The translations under genes were made by a program, and so were the position numbers. The notes under the pieces are model-generated. The model made no database searches. It saw only the letters and a list, made by a program, of their open reading frames with translations, and had not been told where the DNA came from. Below are positions 11,285 to 22,400 of a stretch of 64,000 bases of DNA, in pieces. Source of the stretch: Halichoerus grypus. Its lineage: Eukaryota > Chordata > Mammalia > Carnivora > Phocidae. Location: positions 8,659,163-8,723,162 of the forward strand of contig NC_135719.1 in NCBI RefSeq assembly GCF_964656455.1. The letters run 5' to 3'. Numbering within the stretch: the first letter of the stretch is position 1; every line of letters begins with the position of its first letter.

Positions 11285-11530
11285 ATTAATATTTGAACCC
11301 TTGCTATATGTCAGAAAATTGCCTAAAGCACTTTGCATTGCTTATTTCACAAAATATTCTTTGAGTTAGGTTATATTATTACCTCTGTCTTACACATAAA
11401 CACAAAACAGAACAAAATACTCTGAAGCACAGAAAAAAAACCAACTCATTTCAAATCACATGTCTCGTAAATGGTAAAACTAGAATTCCAACCCAAGCCC
11501 TCTGACCTCAGAGTCTGACCCTTAACCTAC
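11285..11530 (-). repeat. MIR SINE, reverse
   Basis: Antisense MIR order: 'TATATGTCAGAAAATTGCC', 'AAGCACTTTGCATTGCTTAT', 'TTATTACCTCTGTCTTACAC', 'TAAAACTAGAATTCCAACCC' and 'CTGACCTCAGAGTCTGACC'. It contains the 33-bp segment 11421-11453 that recurs at 13320. Confidence 0.75.
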
Positions 11531-11802
11531 CTAGTTCAATTGGATTCCCATTCTGTCTATGAGGTCTTGATGCTTTAAGTAAAACTTAACAATTTGTAGA
11601 TGAAAATGAATTTGCTTTATGCATCTATTCTGAATAATGCTATACTGGCTTTGAGATGATTGAGCTCCAAGTTAAGAGGTCCTGGATCAAATTTATTGAT
11701 TGCTTCAGGTTTGGGAGTCCTTCCTACCCATATCTGAAAGCTGTATATTTTCTGGATATGTACATTTATTTCTGCCATCTTTTCCATCTGCTTGCCCCTT
11801 TC

Positions 11803-12125
11803 TTTTTTTTTTTTTTTTACAGCTTTATTGAGGTATAACTGACATATAAAAACTGCACATATTTAATTTATACAATTTGATGAGTTTAGACATATGCACA
11901 CACCCATGAAACCATGAGCACAATCATGGTAATAAACATATTCATCACTTCCAGAAGTTTCTTCACGCCCTTTTGTTTTTGTTTTGTTTGTAATAATAGC
12001 ACTTAACATGAGATCTCTCTCTTCACACATTTTTAGAAGTGCAAAACAGTACTGTTGACCATAGGCCCCCATGTCATACAGCAGATGTCAAGAACTTATT
12101 GATCCTTGCATAACTGAAACTTTTC
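11803..12125 (-). repeat. Old LINE-1 (L1M type) 3' end, reverse
   Basis: A run of 15 T at the left is the reversed poly-A tail, followed by the complement of 'TTATACCTCAATAAAGCTG', the end shared by L1M families. 'ACATATGCACACACCCATG', 'TTCATCACTTCCAGAAG' and 'CAGCAGATGTCAAGAACTT' continue the antisense 3'-UTR order. The copy is 5' truncated. Confidence 0.8.
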
Positions 12126-12712
12126 CAAGGCTTGATTGGTTGTTTATTTATTTTTAATCTCTCTGGGATCTTCTAAGCTATAGAAAATATAAACAATGAT
12201 TTTCAATGATATATTCAACACAGCTACGAATCAGACTGGGCAGACTGTCACACGAAATGGAGGTGGCATGAACCGTACCTAGTTCTGGAGTAGATGTTAA
12301 TCTACAACCATAAACGAAAGCCCTCCATGGGACCCCACTGCACGTGAACAGCCCTTCAGCTTTCTCCTGTGCAGCAATGCCAACTGGATAAATGGACTGG
12401 GCTGTGTGTTTGGCAATTGTTATAGTAATTTCAATGCAAGACTCCTGAGAGAGACCTGACCTGGGAATGGCATAGAGGTTCCAAGAATGGAGGGGGACTC
12501 CCTGTTAGATCCATAGACAGAAGATGCCACTGTCTGTCCCTTTTATACCACGGCAGGTATACAGGAGCTCTCATGGGTTGTGGACATCACCATTGGAGAA
12601 AATATTTGAAGAGCATCTATTTCAGAAGACTAGGGGAAAAATAAAAATCGCTCTTAAAATGTACGTTAAGTAGTAGACGCTTCAAAGCTTAGATTACTAT
12701 TGTTACCAACAG
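12126..12712. other. Unassigned non-coding stretch
   Basis: No gene or repeat family recognised. Confidence 0.45.
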
Positions 12713-12780
12713 GCTAGCCAACTAAATGCAAGAAGGAAAATAACGGATTTCTTTCCTATTTAAAGAACCACAGGCTGATC
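12713..12780 (+). repeat. Local direct repeat, copy 2 (partner 10422-10490)
   Basis: 68 bp near-identical to 10422-10490; similarity stops abruptly after CAGGCTGATC on the right and before GCTAGCC on the left. See findings. Confidence 0.9.
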
Positions 12781-14179
12781 ATCGAATGCTCATCAAATAT
12801 ACCTTTCCCTGTGCTTTCCTCTACTCTCCCTTTCTGTTCTCTGAAATTCCTGTTGCCATTTGTTCTCAGTCATACAACCTTGCAAATAAAACAGATCCAC
12901 CAGGCCATCCTCTCTCCCAAAAGAATTCGGAGAATAAGATTAATATGGTTTTCATTCCTAATGATCAGTTCCACACCAACCAGTAACTAGTCTGGTTGCT
13001 GAAGACCCGAAGAAGAGAAGTAAAAATAAATCACCAAGAAAATATGATCCGCTCAATCATGAGTTAAAGAACTACAAATTCCCATTTCTCGACATTAAAT
13101 ACTCAGGTTTATACTCATCTTCTATGAGGAGACCCCAGTTTGTCTCTGCAAGAGAACAGGCTGCAATGGTAGTTCATCAGAGCCACCCTCCTTGGGGCTC
13201 CTCTGTGGTGTGTGTGGTAAGGGTAACTGCCATTATAGAAATAATGAGCAGCAACAGTAACAGGTGCGTAGGTCTCCACCACTAATTCACTGTGCGGGAT
13301 TTAGACTACCTCCTCCATGTCTGAAGCACAGAAAAAAAACCAAGTCATTCCAGAACTGGTGGGACAACTCCAACCTGAGCATTTGGCCTTGTGGGCTTAA
13401 ATCAAGTCCATTTACTGGGTCAGGTCCATTTCACACATCTCCTTTCCTAAAAGCAGTTGAAGTTCCCAAGTCTGGACCAGCAGAAGTGCTGTAGGGAGTA
13501 CAGATGCCTAGGGGGACTGTGTGGAAGTGAAGCCATAGGGAAGGCCATTAAAGTACTTAACTTTATTTGAGCGACTCTAATATTCAAGAATCCCAAAGTT
13601 TCAGGTGGTGAGAACACAGCTTAACACACTTGGAGCGCAGGCTGATTGCATGGGTCAGCCAAGGAAGCTCAAGCAGGGGATGCTGAGGGGTCCCTCACTC
13701 AGAGGTTCCTGCTGGTTTCCCTGGATGGGATCCTTTAAGTCTTAGTGGACTGTAGAGGCAAGGACCTCAGAAATGTCAGTAAGTGGCTTTTTCTCTTTTG
13801 TGCCATCTATACGGACTTTCAGAGCATTGCTGACCTGCAGTCTTGACCTTGGTCCACAGCAGAAGACTCTGAAAGCTGAACCACTGTGAGAGCTCCAAAC
13901 GGCCAAAATAGGCATCCAGGGTCAGCAAGGGTATTTTTCTCAAATGTTGGAATCTTTGTAGTTGCCATTTTTTACAGACCCTACCACTACCTGTTGCTCA
14001 CACCGATCAAGACCTGCCATTTGTGTTAACTCCAAGGCCCCTGGTTATCTACACACACAGATGGCTTCAAAAGGCAGCATTGCCCCAAATTCCCCAGAGC
14101 TTCACCCACTTTAACTCTTCTCTTCCAGTCTTACCTCCACAGATAATTCACCTGCATTTTTGGCTTTGAATCTGTGCTG
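12781..14179. other. Unassigned stretch with a 33-bp repeat at 13320-13352
   Basis: No exon recognised. 13320-13352 repeats 11421-11453 with two substitutions. The remainder matches no family I know. Confidence 0.45.
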
Positions 14180-14475
14180 CGTTTTCTGCTTACACTGCTT
14201 CTCCCCACTGATCCCAGGCCACCGGCATTCAACTACACTTCGGGGTCTGGTTCAAGTATCACCTAAGCCTTGAACTCCTTCATCCCTGTCACCAGTGAAC
14301 TATGCCTTTACCCTCCTCCAAAACTCAGTGGCACATGGGTTGTATTTCTTGGGCCCCTTCTCATTGTCTCATAATTAATTCTGTGTTTATGCTCACCCCC
14401 TCCCCCAACACTATACAAGCCTCTGAGGTCATAGTAATATTTATAACTCCTGTGCCTCCTCACCAGTGTTCAGTA
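14180..14475 (+). repeat. L2 LINE 3' region
   Basis: Sense-order L2 landmarks: 'GGTTCAAGTATCACCTAAGC', 'GTGGCACATGGGTTGTATTT', 'ACTATACAAGCCTCTGAGGT' and 'ACTCCTGTGCCTCC'. Coding capacity is gone. Confidence 0.65.
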
Positions 14476-14716
14476 TAAAGAGTAAAAATTCAGCTGTTGA
14501 CGTAGGTTTCCTATTGCCCGTGTCTCCAGCTTTTATGTGTGTGCTCAAGGGAGAACATGCATGCACATACATGGCATAATGTGCTCTGACAACTGTGTGT
14601 TGAAATGGGGCGCATGCTAACCAATTAGTAAACTCTCTACCAATCTGTGCCAACTTTATAGCTCTGCCATGACTAATTCAATTCTAGTGGATTCCTTTTA
14701 ATAGTTCTATACTTAG

Positions 14717-14752
14717 GAAAAAAGAAAAGAAAGAAAAGAAAAGAAAAGAAAA
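14717..14752 (+). repeat. (GAAAA)n simple repeat
   Basis: Short purine tract of AAAG/AAAAG units. Confidence 0.9.
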
Positions 14753-14967
14753 GTTCATTTTCTACCCCATTCACCTTAGCTTTGTCTCTTCTTATAGGGC
14801 TGAATGAGCTCCCGAATCATGGCCGGGTGAGTAATGCACCCTGAAGGAGCAGCTTTAGGCTTCCCCCAACTGATTTATTATGCTGGCCTCAAAGATGGGA
14901 GAGTCCTGGAGCCCAGATCTGTCTGCCATCAGCTCTTCTGCAGTTAGCATCACCCTGCTCTCCCTCG

Positions 14968-15062
14968 TATTCATTCATTTATTCAAAACATCCTTTCATT
15001 TCCACCCCTTGTCTAATCCTGTACTGGACCCTGGGGATACAGACCCCTGCAATGCTTCTAGT
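14968..15062 (-). repeat. L2 LINE 3' end, reverse
   Basis: Begins with 'TATTCATTCATTTATTCAAA' and continues with 'CTGTACTGGACCCTGGGGAT' and 'ACAGACCCCTGC', the antisense of the L2 terminus including its TGAATGAA-type end. Confidence 0.65.
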
Positions 15063-16439
15063 TATAATAATCCATGCAGTCCAGACCAAGAGTGGGGCCA
15101 TGTTTAAAGAAATGCAGTTCAACAGCCATAATGAGGCAAACAGCAACCTAACACAGGCATCTATATATTTGAGAAATTAAGAAGGCCCCACTCATAAGCC
15201 ACTCAATGCTTCATAACATTTCCCTCTCATTCCAGTGCCCTCTGCCCCTCCACCCCCAACATTCTCTCCCCAACAAAACTCTATAAACATGCTGCCTGAA
15301 TTTTCTATCTTTGCCCTTCCCCAGTCTCTTTCATAATTAATGATGTAGCTATACTTAGCCTCCCTCCCTCCTCAGGAGGAAGAAAAGGAGAAAGCAAAGG
15401 GCAAAACCAAGATTCTGTAGCAGGAAGGGAAGTGTAGGTGCCCATTATGCACATGGAAATAAGATAAAGACCTTGACGTCAATAAGCTGACTCTCTAGTG
15501 GAGAGACGGACACTCAGGCATACTTGTACCTTCTGTATGATGGGCTGTAATATGCACCCTCTGTGCTTCAGGAGGGTAGTATCTGTTAGAATCTGGTTGC
15601 ACAGAAGTGACCAAACTCACATGATGATTTATTATGATGCGGCTAGAGAGGCAGGAGGCCCTGTCCCACCTGGTCCTTAGGGCTTTTGTTCAGGAGGTTC
15701 AGCTTCAGCTCTGGCTCCTTCTGGTAGCTTCACTATCAAACACAGTCTTCGAACTCTTGGCAGTCAATTCTAGTTCCTGCAAATATACTTCTCTTCTCTT
15801 TTGTTACCTAATGAGTCCGGAATTGGACCAGATGCTTTGGTGTGTTCTAATCAGCGCCTTACAAAAGGCCTGGCATCCCACGACTAACAGAATAGCCCTC
15901 TGAACACAAGCTGACAGCACATTAGCTCAGTCCATCACTGCTGCACACTGAACCCAAGATGTAAATGTTCATTCTCTGAGTACGTGGATCTTTCTTCTCT
16001 GTCATATTAACTAATTAAGCACCATTTAAATTGTACTTAGCCTGGGCATTATTTCTACCCAAGTGCATCACTTAGCCACATTAAATTTCATATTCCACTT
16101 TGAAGCCCATTTGCCTAAGCTCTCAGAGTTTATCCTGTGAAATGGTTCTATCTGGGTTTCTTAACATTCCCTCTATTTTAATGCCAGTGGTAAGTGTAAC
16201 AAATGTGCATATCACCTATGTAACCCCTTATTAAAAACAAGCAAAGCAAGAAAGCAGCATAATAAAGAGAAAGTAATAATTTGTGGCAACCAAGCTTCAC
16301 AAAACCAGTCTGGGGCGCTCTTGTTTATTTTTGTTTGTTTTGTTTGGTATCGTGTTTTTCAATTATTTTGGCTCTAAACCCATGACAGAAAAGGAAATGG
16401 AGACACTGAGAATTCTTAAAATGCCCGTGGTAAAAATGT
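15063..16439. other. Mostly unassigned; possible ancient CR1/L3-like segment
   Basis: 15985-16180 contains 'AAATTGTACTTAGCCTGGGC' and 'ACATTAAATTTCATATTCC', wording that recurs in very old mammalian repeats (CR1/L3 or conserved-repeat type). The family is uncertain. The 113-codon frame at 16283-16624 overlaps the MIR downstream and is not a gene. Confidence 0.35.
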
Positions 16440-16690
16440 TAGTAGCTCAGAATAGTATAAAGATCAAAGGCTTTGGAGACAGGTTGAGGCGAGGGAGGGT
16501 GAATCTGAGCTCAGACACCACCATTGAGCTCCCTGTCCTTGCAGAAGTGGCTTCTCTTGAGTGTCACTTCCCTCATTTGCAAAAAAGAAGAAAGGAGACC
16601 TGCCTTGCAAAGGCTGTGAAATAAAAGCATCTAAAATGTCCAGTCCCTAAAGAGCTGCTATGTTCATGTCATTGTTGACAATGACGATGA
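16440..16690 (+). repeat. MIR SINE
   Basis: 'CAGAATAGTATAAAGATCAA', 'GCTTTGGAGACAGGTTGAGG', 'CACTTCCCTCATTTGCAAAA' and a decayed 3' region follow MIR order; the 5' start of the element is retained. Confidence 0.65.
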
Positions 16691-16729
16691 TGTTGAGGAC
16701 ATCACATCATTGCTCTCTATCTTCTAAAC

Positions 16730-16929
16730 CAGGTACGGACAATCTTTTTCTCTAAAGTCCCAGATAACAGTTAGACTTTGTGGGTTATCTGGCCACACAT
16801 TCTGCCACTCCAGCAGGAAAGCAGCCCTGGGGAATAGACAAATGAATGAGGATAGCCATGTTTTTTGTAGGCTATTCAAAGCGAACAGTCTGCAGGATTG
16901 ACTGGTGGGCCATAGTTTGCAGACTTCTG
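16730..16929 (+). mobile_element. hAT-type (Charlie/MER1 group) non-autonomous transposon
   Basis: Starts 'CAGGTACGGACAATCTTTTT' and ends 'CATAGTTTGCAGACTTCTG', matching the inverted termini of the widespread mammalian element whose consensus begins CAGGGGTCGGCAAAC. Internal words 'TGTGGGTTATCTGGCC' and 'AGGAAAGCAGCCCTGGGG' agree. It has no transposase; a second copy lies at 41666-41885 in the opposite orientation. The exact subfamily is not assigned. Confidence 0.8.
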
Positions 16930-17589
16930 TTCTATGCCATCAGCTATTAATTCATCCAGAAAGTCTTTATTTGGGTGCCTGCAATGGACGAGCAACTGTA
17001 ACTGGACTACGAATGCTAAGGGCTTACAACTTGTGGAAGAGAGCAATAAGCAAGAGAGGAAAAAAATCTTATTCACATAGGGTCTACCTACATTCCTGGG
17101 ACAGGAGGCAGAGAACAAGCAAGCACACAAGGAAGTAAACAAGAAAAGCCTTCGACAGATGAAAACTAGGCAGGGAATTATTAACAGGGGAGTGGCAGAG
17201 TGGATACATGAGGCTTACTGCCTTATCTCAGTACAGAGCATAGAGTACTCCAGAAGTCATTTCCTAAAAAGCTTTCATTGATCCTGCTGGAGCTTTTATC
17301 TTAGGGCTGTGGCAAAGATTTTCAAGTCTTCCAAGTTTCTTGTTTCCAAAGAACCAAGCTGGGCTCTTTAGGGCAGACCTCTTGAATAGGTGTTTACAGA
17401 GAGGTAAAAATACTTGAAACATATATAAGGTGCCAAGGGCTCAAGGACACAGCAGAGCTTGGACCTCAATATTACCCAGAGTCTCAACTGGATATTGAAG
17501 CGGTGCCCTCCCCAAACACACTAGAGTCCTGTGTGATTGGGAGAAGCCATCTGGTCATAAGGGGTCTGGAACTAAGTGGGAAACATCAC
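16930..17589. other. Unassigned non-coding stretch
   Basis: No gene or repeat family recognised. Confidence 0.45.
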
Positions 17590-17812
17590 ATGGATACCTG
17601 CTCTATGTCAGGCCCTGAGCTGCACTCTGTAAAAACCATCTAATTTGCTCTTCTCAAGAGCCCTGGAAGGTAACTATTATGATCTTTATTTTAGAGATGA
17701 GAAAATTGAAGTTCAGAAAGGTTGTGACTTGTCACAAAGCCAGTAATTGACAGTGCCGATACGTGACCTCAAATCTGTCTCTGAAGCTCTCCACTTCCTG
17801 CATTTGGTGCTT
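17590..17812 (-). repeat. MIR SINE, reverse
   Basis: Well-preserved antisense MIR: 'TATGTCAGGCCCTGAGCTGC', 'GATCTTTATTTTAGAGATGA', 'GACTTGTCACAAAGCCAGTA' and 'CTCAAATCTGTCTCTGAAGC'. Confidence 0.85.
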
Positions 17813-18777
17813 TTCCAGCCATTCCAAAAAATTGCTATGCTTCTTTCCAGATCTTCAAACCAGTAGTGCCCACTGTCTATTGCCTCTTGACTGTTTGCTC
17901 AAAAACCTACCTGAATAGTATCCCTATGCTTAACACAGATAAGGAATGTTGCCAAATGGCTTTAAAAAAAAAAAAAAATCAGTTGCATTGAATTTACTTG
18001 TTTCTTCTTCTATCTATTGCAATGGCAATTTAATTTTAAAAAGTAATCAAATGTGTTTGACATGATTTATTTTCACGAATCTATGCTGTCTCGCACCAAT
18101 TAAATTGCATTCTTCTGAATGTAATGCTGAGCAGAGCCTTAAGTATCAGCTCAAATTATCCTCCCATTGGAAATAATAGAACTACGTTGGTCCACAGTCC
18201 TTCCTTCTTTATTTAAAAAAATAATAATAATGGGATGTTATTTTCAGTTTTTTATTCATTCATTACATCTCCAAATTCACTCCTAAAGTAGGTGTAATGG
18301 GTGTTACTAAGTTAAACAATGGCTTCTCTAATCAGGTGCATCACCCCAAGATGAAACCAATTGATACCGGGGGTTCTGTCTCATTGTATCCTTTCCAAGC
18401 ACTGTAATGCATCTGTAGGATTGGCTGGCTCCTATTTTCTCTTTAAGTTGAGCAAATGCATTGCTCTTGTAAGGGAAGATGAATATGATGAAAAGTGATT
18501 GTGCACAACATTTCTATTCACGAATACCTTTGCTATAGGACATTGCCTCCAGGTTGTTGTTTTTGTTTTGTTTTGTTTTGTTTTTCTTTTCTTCTTTTGG
18601 CTCCCATTCAAAGCCAGGCCAGTAATCTGGCTATGTTTTAGAACCAGTTATGAATATTTATCATCTTTGAAGCAGGGAAAAGTTGGAGTAGCAACACACA
18701 TAGAGTATGGGTGAAGGAGTAACTAGGTTCTCTACACAGTGATTTCCAATGGCCACAAATAGCAATTAGGAGATTCT
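17813..18777. other. Unassigned; possible old CR1/L3-like segment
   Basis: 18030-18180 ('GACATGATTTATTTTCACGA', 'CAATTAAATTGCATTCTTCT') resembles very old mammalian repeat wording. A GTTTT-rich run lies at 18556-18598. No exon. Confidence 0.35.
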
Positions 18778-18925
18778 TTAGCATTTGCTGTGAGCCAGGT
18801 TCTGTGATGGGAGCTTTACATAAGAAGACTGTGCCTGAGAAAGTCAAGTAACTTCCTATGGGAATAAAATGATGAGGTGGATGAAGATAAGATTCAAGCT
18901 TAGTCCATATGGCTTCCATCACACC
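18778..18925 (-). repeat. MIR SINE, reverse, internally deleted
   Basis: 'TGTGAGCCAGGTTCTGTGAT' (tail side), 'GAGAAAGTCAAGTAACTTCC' and 'AAGATTCAAGCTTAGTCC' are in antisense MIR order, with the central AT-rich part missing. Confidence 0.6.
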
Positions 18926-19030
18926 ACACTGTTTTCCTATGCATTAGACAGCTAGCCCATTCATAATCCCTTTTCAGTACTAGTGGTGAGCAAAGATAAG
19001 ACTGTTGGATATTCTTTGTTTTTTTGAGCG

Positions 19031-19104
19031 AATTTAACCTCAGAAAATTAAAGCCCTCATCTGAAATAAAACCTCACTCATAGGCTTTTTTTGAGGATTT
19101 ATTT
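19031..19104 (+). repeat. MIR-core duplicate, copy 1 (partner 20507-20581)
   Basis: A 74-bp MIR-like core ('AAGCCCTCATCTGAAATAAA') that is about 94 percent identical to 20507-20581, including private differences from the MIR consensus. The left side has no recognisable MIR head. See findings. Confidence 0.85.
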
Positions 19105-19190
19105 CATGCATTCAATAAATGGATCTACCATTTATTGAGTGCCTTTGTATCTTTGAAGCATTAGGCTTAGCTATGAAATACACTAAAGAG
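19105..19190 (-). repeat. Possible L2 3' end, reverse
   Basis: 'CATTTATTGAGTGCCTTTGT' followed by 'AGCATTAGGCTTAGC' resembles the antisense L2 terminus; short and diverged. Confidence 0.45.
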
Positions 19191-19199
19191 GAATAGAGA

Positions 19200-19652
19200 A
19201 GTAGTCCTCCCTTATCCGCAGGGGACCCTCAGTGATGCCGGAAACCGGGGATAGTACTGAAACCTATATGTTTTTTTTCCTATATGTACATACCTATGAT
19301 ATAATATAACTTAAAAATTAGGCACAGTAAGAGATTAACAATAACTAATAATAAAATAGAGCAATTATAATATATACTATACTATAATAAAAGTAATGTG
19401 AATGTGGTCTCTCTCTCTCTCAAAATATCTTATTGTGCGGCACTCACCCTTCTTCTCGTGACAATGTTAGATGATAAAACGTCTGTGATGAGATCAAGTT
19501 GAGGTGAATAATGGAAGTGTTATGACCTATCATTAGGCTACTATGGACCTTCTGTTGATATGTCAGAAGAAGGATCATCTGCTTTCAGACTGAGGTTGAC
19601 TGAGGGTAACTGAAACCACGGAAAGCAAAACCATAGATAAGGTCGTCTACTG
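19200..19652 (+). mobile_element. Tigger-type (TcMar) DNA transposon remnant
   Basis: Inverted termini are visible: left 'GTAGTCCTCCCTTATCCGC', right 'ATAAGGTCGTCTACTG'. Internal landmarks 'GATAGTACTGAAACCTATAT', 'TAGGCACAGTAAGAGATTAA', 'GAATGTGGTCTCTCTCTCTC' and 'AGAAGGATCATCTGC' match a well-known mammalian Tigger non-autonomous element. No transposase frame. Length about 450 bp agrees with a full copy of such an element. Confidence 0.85.
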
Positions 19653-20439
19653 TCCATTCTTATCCAATGCCATTTTAGTTTTCACAAAGCCTAGATTATA
19701 GTAAGTGATCAGTAGCTACTTGTTTAGTAGATTTGTAAGTTGGTTTGTTAGATATTCGAACTATGCATTCAAGGAGTTTTCTGTTTTCTTTCTCTTTCTT
19801 TCTTTTTTTTTTTTTTGCAGGGGTTGGGGGTAAATCCTCATAAACTATGGAAGAATATGTGACCACATAGTAAAAAAGTAATACATTGCAAGCCCCCCAC
19901 CCCCCCACACACAAGCAAAACAAACAAAAAAAAACCTTAAAACTGGAAGTTCCAAGCAGAGGATCAATATAGATTGACATAGGAAAACTTTTATACAAAT
20001 TGTTGGACTGAGTTTAGCCTCAGATGATGAGTAGAATTTTTGTGTGTAGATGGGAGAGGAAAGTGTTTTCCAAGAGAGGGAATGCCACAGATAAGATCAC
20101 AAAGATGATGTTGAATGTGGTATATTCTTGGTGGAGTGTGATGAATGGGGGAGTGGGCATATGAGTTTAAAAGTAGTAACACATTTTAATTAAGTGGGTT
20201 CAGTTTTTCAACATATCTTTAAAGACAGGTTAAGGATTTGGGGCTTTTCCTGCCAACGCTTAGAGGTGCATCAAATGAGCTTAAGTGGTGAAGGCCAACT
20301 AACAAAATGTATACCCTAGGACTTGATGAGTTTATAAAATTAACAAGAGTTCTGGAGAACTGTAGGGAGATGCTGGGAACCTAAACAAGGAGGGCCTGGC
20401 CTTGGGTGAAAATGTTGGTGCTAGCATGGAAGAAACACA

Positions 20440-20620
20440 CTCTTCAAATAGAACAGGGCTCAAATCCTATTTCTCTCATCTTCAGTTCTGAGTGCTTGGA
20501 GAAAATAATTTAACCTCTTAGAAAATTAAAGCCCTCATCTGTAATAAAACCCCACTCATAGGTTTTTTTGAGGATTTATTTAAATCTGGCACCATATATA
20601 ATAGCCCTGATTCTGGAATA
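20440..20620 (+). repeat. MIR SINE (contains duplicated core)
   Basis: 'GGCTCAAATCCTATTTCTC', 'CTTGGAGAAAATAATTTAAC' and 'AATCTGGCACCATATATAAT' are in MIR sense order. Its core 20507-20581 is the partner of 19031-19104. Confidence 0.7.
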
Positions 20621-20634
20621 TTATAATTAATCTA

Positions 20635-21017
20635 TGCCTTAGCTCCAACTGCCATAACAAATATCATAGACCAGATGGCTTAAACAACAGAAATTTATTT
20701 TCTCACAGTTTTAGAGGTCTGAAAGTTCAAGATCAAGGTCCACCAGGGCTCCACTTCTGATGAGGGCTCCCTTCCTGGTTTGCAGATAGCTGCCTTCCAC
20801 ATGGGCTTTCCTAGGTGTTTACACATGGAAAGAGATCAAGCTCTCTAGTGTTCCTTTGTAGAGGAACACTAATCCTATCAGATTGGGACCCTACCCTTAT
20901 GACCTTATTCAACCTTAATAACTTCCTTAAAGACCCCATCTCCAAATACAATCACAAGGGGGGTTATGTCTTCAATATATGAATTCGGCATCAGGGAACA
21001 CAATTCAGTCCATGATA
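20635..21017 (-). mobile_element. MaLR-type (MLT1/MST) solo LTR, reverse
   Basis: Antisense order of the mammalian MaLR LTR: 'CATAGACCAGATGGCTTAAA', 'AACAGAAATTTATTTTCTCA', 'AAAGTTCAAGATCAAGG', 'CCTACCCTTATGACC' and 'CAATTCAGTCCATGATA'. It is an LTR only (about 380 bp) with no adjacent internal coding sequence, so a solo LTR from ancient recombination is likely. No viral gene is present. Confidence 0.8.
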
Positions 21018-22219
21018 GTCTACACGTGTTAATGGCCATTCCATTAAGAGGGTTAGCATGGAGACTATTAAGAAGGGAACTGGCAATATGTAGCTACTAA
21101 CTGAAAAAGGAAAATGAAGACAAAGGACAAATTAAATGGAAGGATAAAAGTTTTGAGCCTGAGTGGTTCCAGGAATCGTGCCTGATGTTGCACTAATGCC
21201 TCCCATCTTCATCTATTCACCTTCCTCCTCCAACTTCAATTTCCAAAGAAAGAGTCATCCATGGTCTAATCAAGGATGGCTCTTCAAAACACATACCTAG
21301 CTCCTCATCTGCATTAAAGAAAAAAAAACAAAAAACAAAAAACCTCAATTTAGGCTTCTATTTCCAGAAAAAATTCTCAGAGGATTTCATGACATTCTTT
21401 CTGGTAGTTTTTGTCATGAAAGAAGTTCAACATGGTCCTTATTCAATGTTGCCCCAACATTTTATACAGAAAGTCCAGAAAAGAGATTTTCATTGAACTC
21501 TGGGGCCTTTCTTTTTATTAATGAGGTTCCTATAAATTCCATCCATTTGGTTTTGTCTCTTTACCAAATTATGGAAAAAGGGCATGTTGCATTTCTACAG
21601 TGAATCATGTTTAGAGCTTACAGGGGTGTGGGGTGTGTGTGTGTGTGTGTGTGTGCTTTGTTTAATGACTCCTCTATGCAGAATGTGTAGAAAAAGGAGA
21701 ACAGAACTATGTGGGTTCATGGAAACGTATTCTTTCCTCTTTGCTGATCTGGAAAAAGTGATACTTCTGGAGTTGCTGCCAACTAATTAAGTTGGAGCCA
21801 TTTCCACATCACTACTGAGAAAAAAGTAACTTACTGTGTATTTGTATTTTTTTTTTCATGGCTTATTTGCCTTTTATTTGTTTTTATTTTCATACTTCAT
21901 TTCACTGGTGAGAGTGGATCTTTGTTCCCTATTACAGTGTTGTGCACAGATATAAAGGTGATGTGGTATTGTGAGCAGAAAGATGGAGTGGGGAAGGAGA
22001 AAAAGGAACCTCTGTATGTCGGGTACCTAGCGTGGGAAGTGCTCTGCTAGGCTATAGCAGGTAGTTAGTAAAGACAGACAGATGGGCACATAGAGATTTA
22101 CAGCTCAGGGAGAGAAGGTTGAGTTAGCCATAGTCCTTGGTTCATGCTCTACTGTCATCACTGGTGCATGCAAGGTCCCTCTATTTTGTGTCTACTCATT
22201 TATCCCCTTGACTACATTT
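21018..22219. other. Unassigned stretch with a (TG)n at 21633-21655
   Basis: The short TG tract is the only recognised element; no gene or interspersed repeat. Confidence 0.5.
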
Positions 22220-22400
22220 TTCACTCTTATCATTTTTTTTTTCTTACTCTCCATGGGAAAATATATAATTTTACAGATCAACTAACTGAGGTTAAGAAAA
22301 GTCAAGTAAACTAAGTAGATTTTTCTGATGTCCCACAAAAAATTAGTGCCCGTGCCTGGATTTGAATTGGGGCTTGTTGGGATGCTTCTACTGAATAGAC
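22220..22400 (-). repeat. MIR SINE, reverse
   Basis: 'ATTTTACAGATCAACTAACT', 'GAGGTTAAGAAAAGTCAAGT' and 'CTGGATTTGAATTGGGGC' are in antisense MIR order. Confidence 0.7.

Noticed and set aside
16283..16624. 113-codon frame with a hydrophobic N-terminus
   Set aside because: The hydrophobic stretch is a GTTTT-rich tract, and the second half is a MIR; no gene support.
20635..21017. Endogenous retrovirus with genes
   Set aside because: Only an LTR of the MaLR type is present; no gag, pol or env sequence lies next to it.
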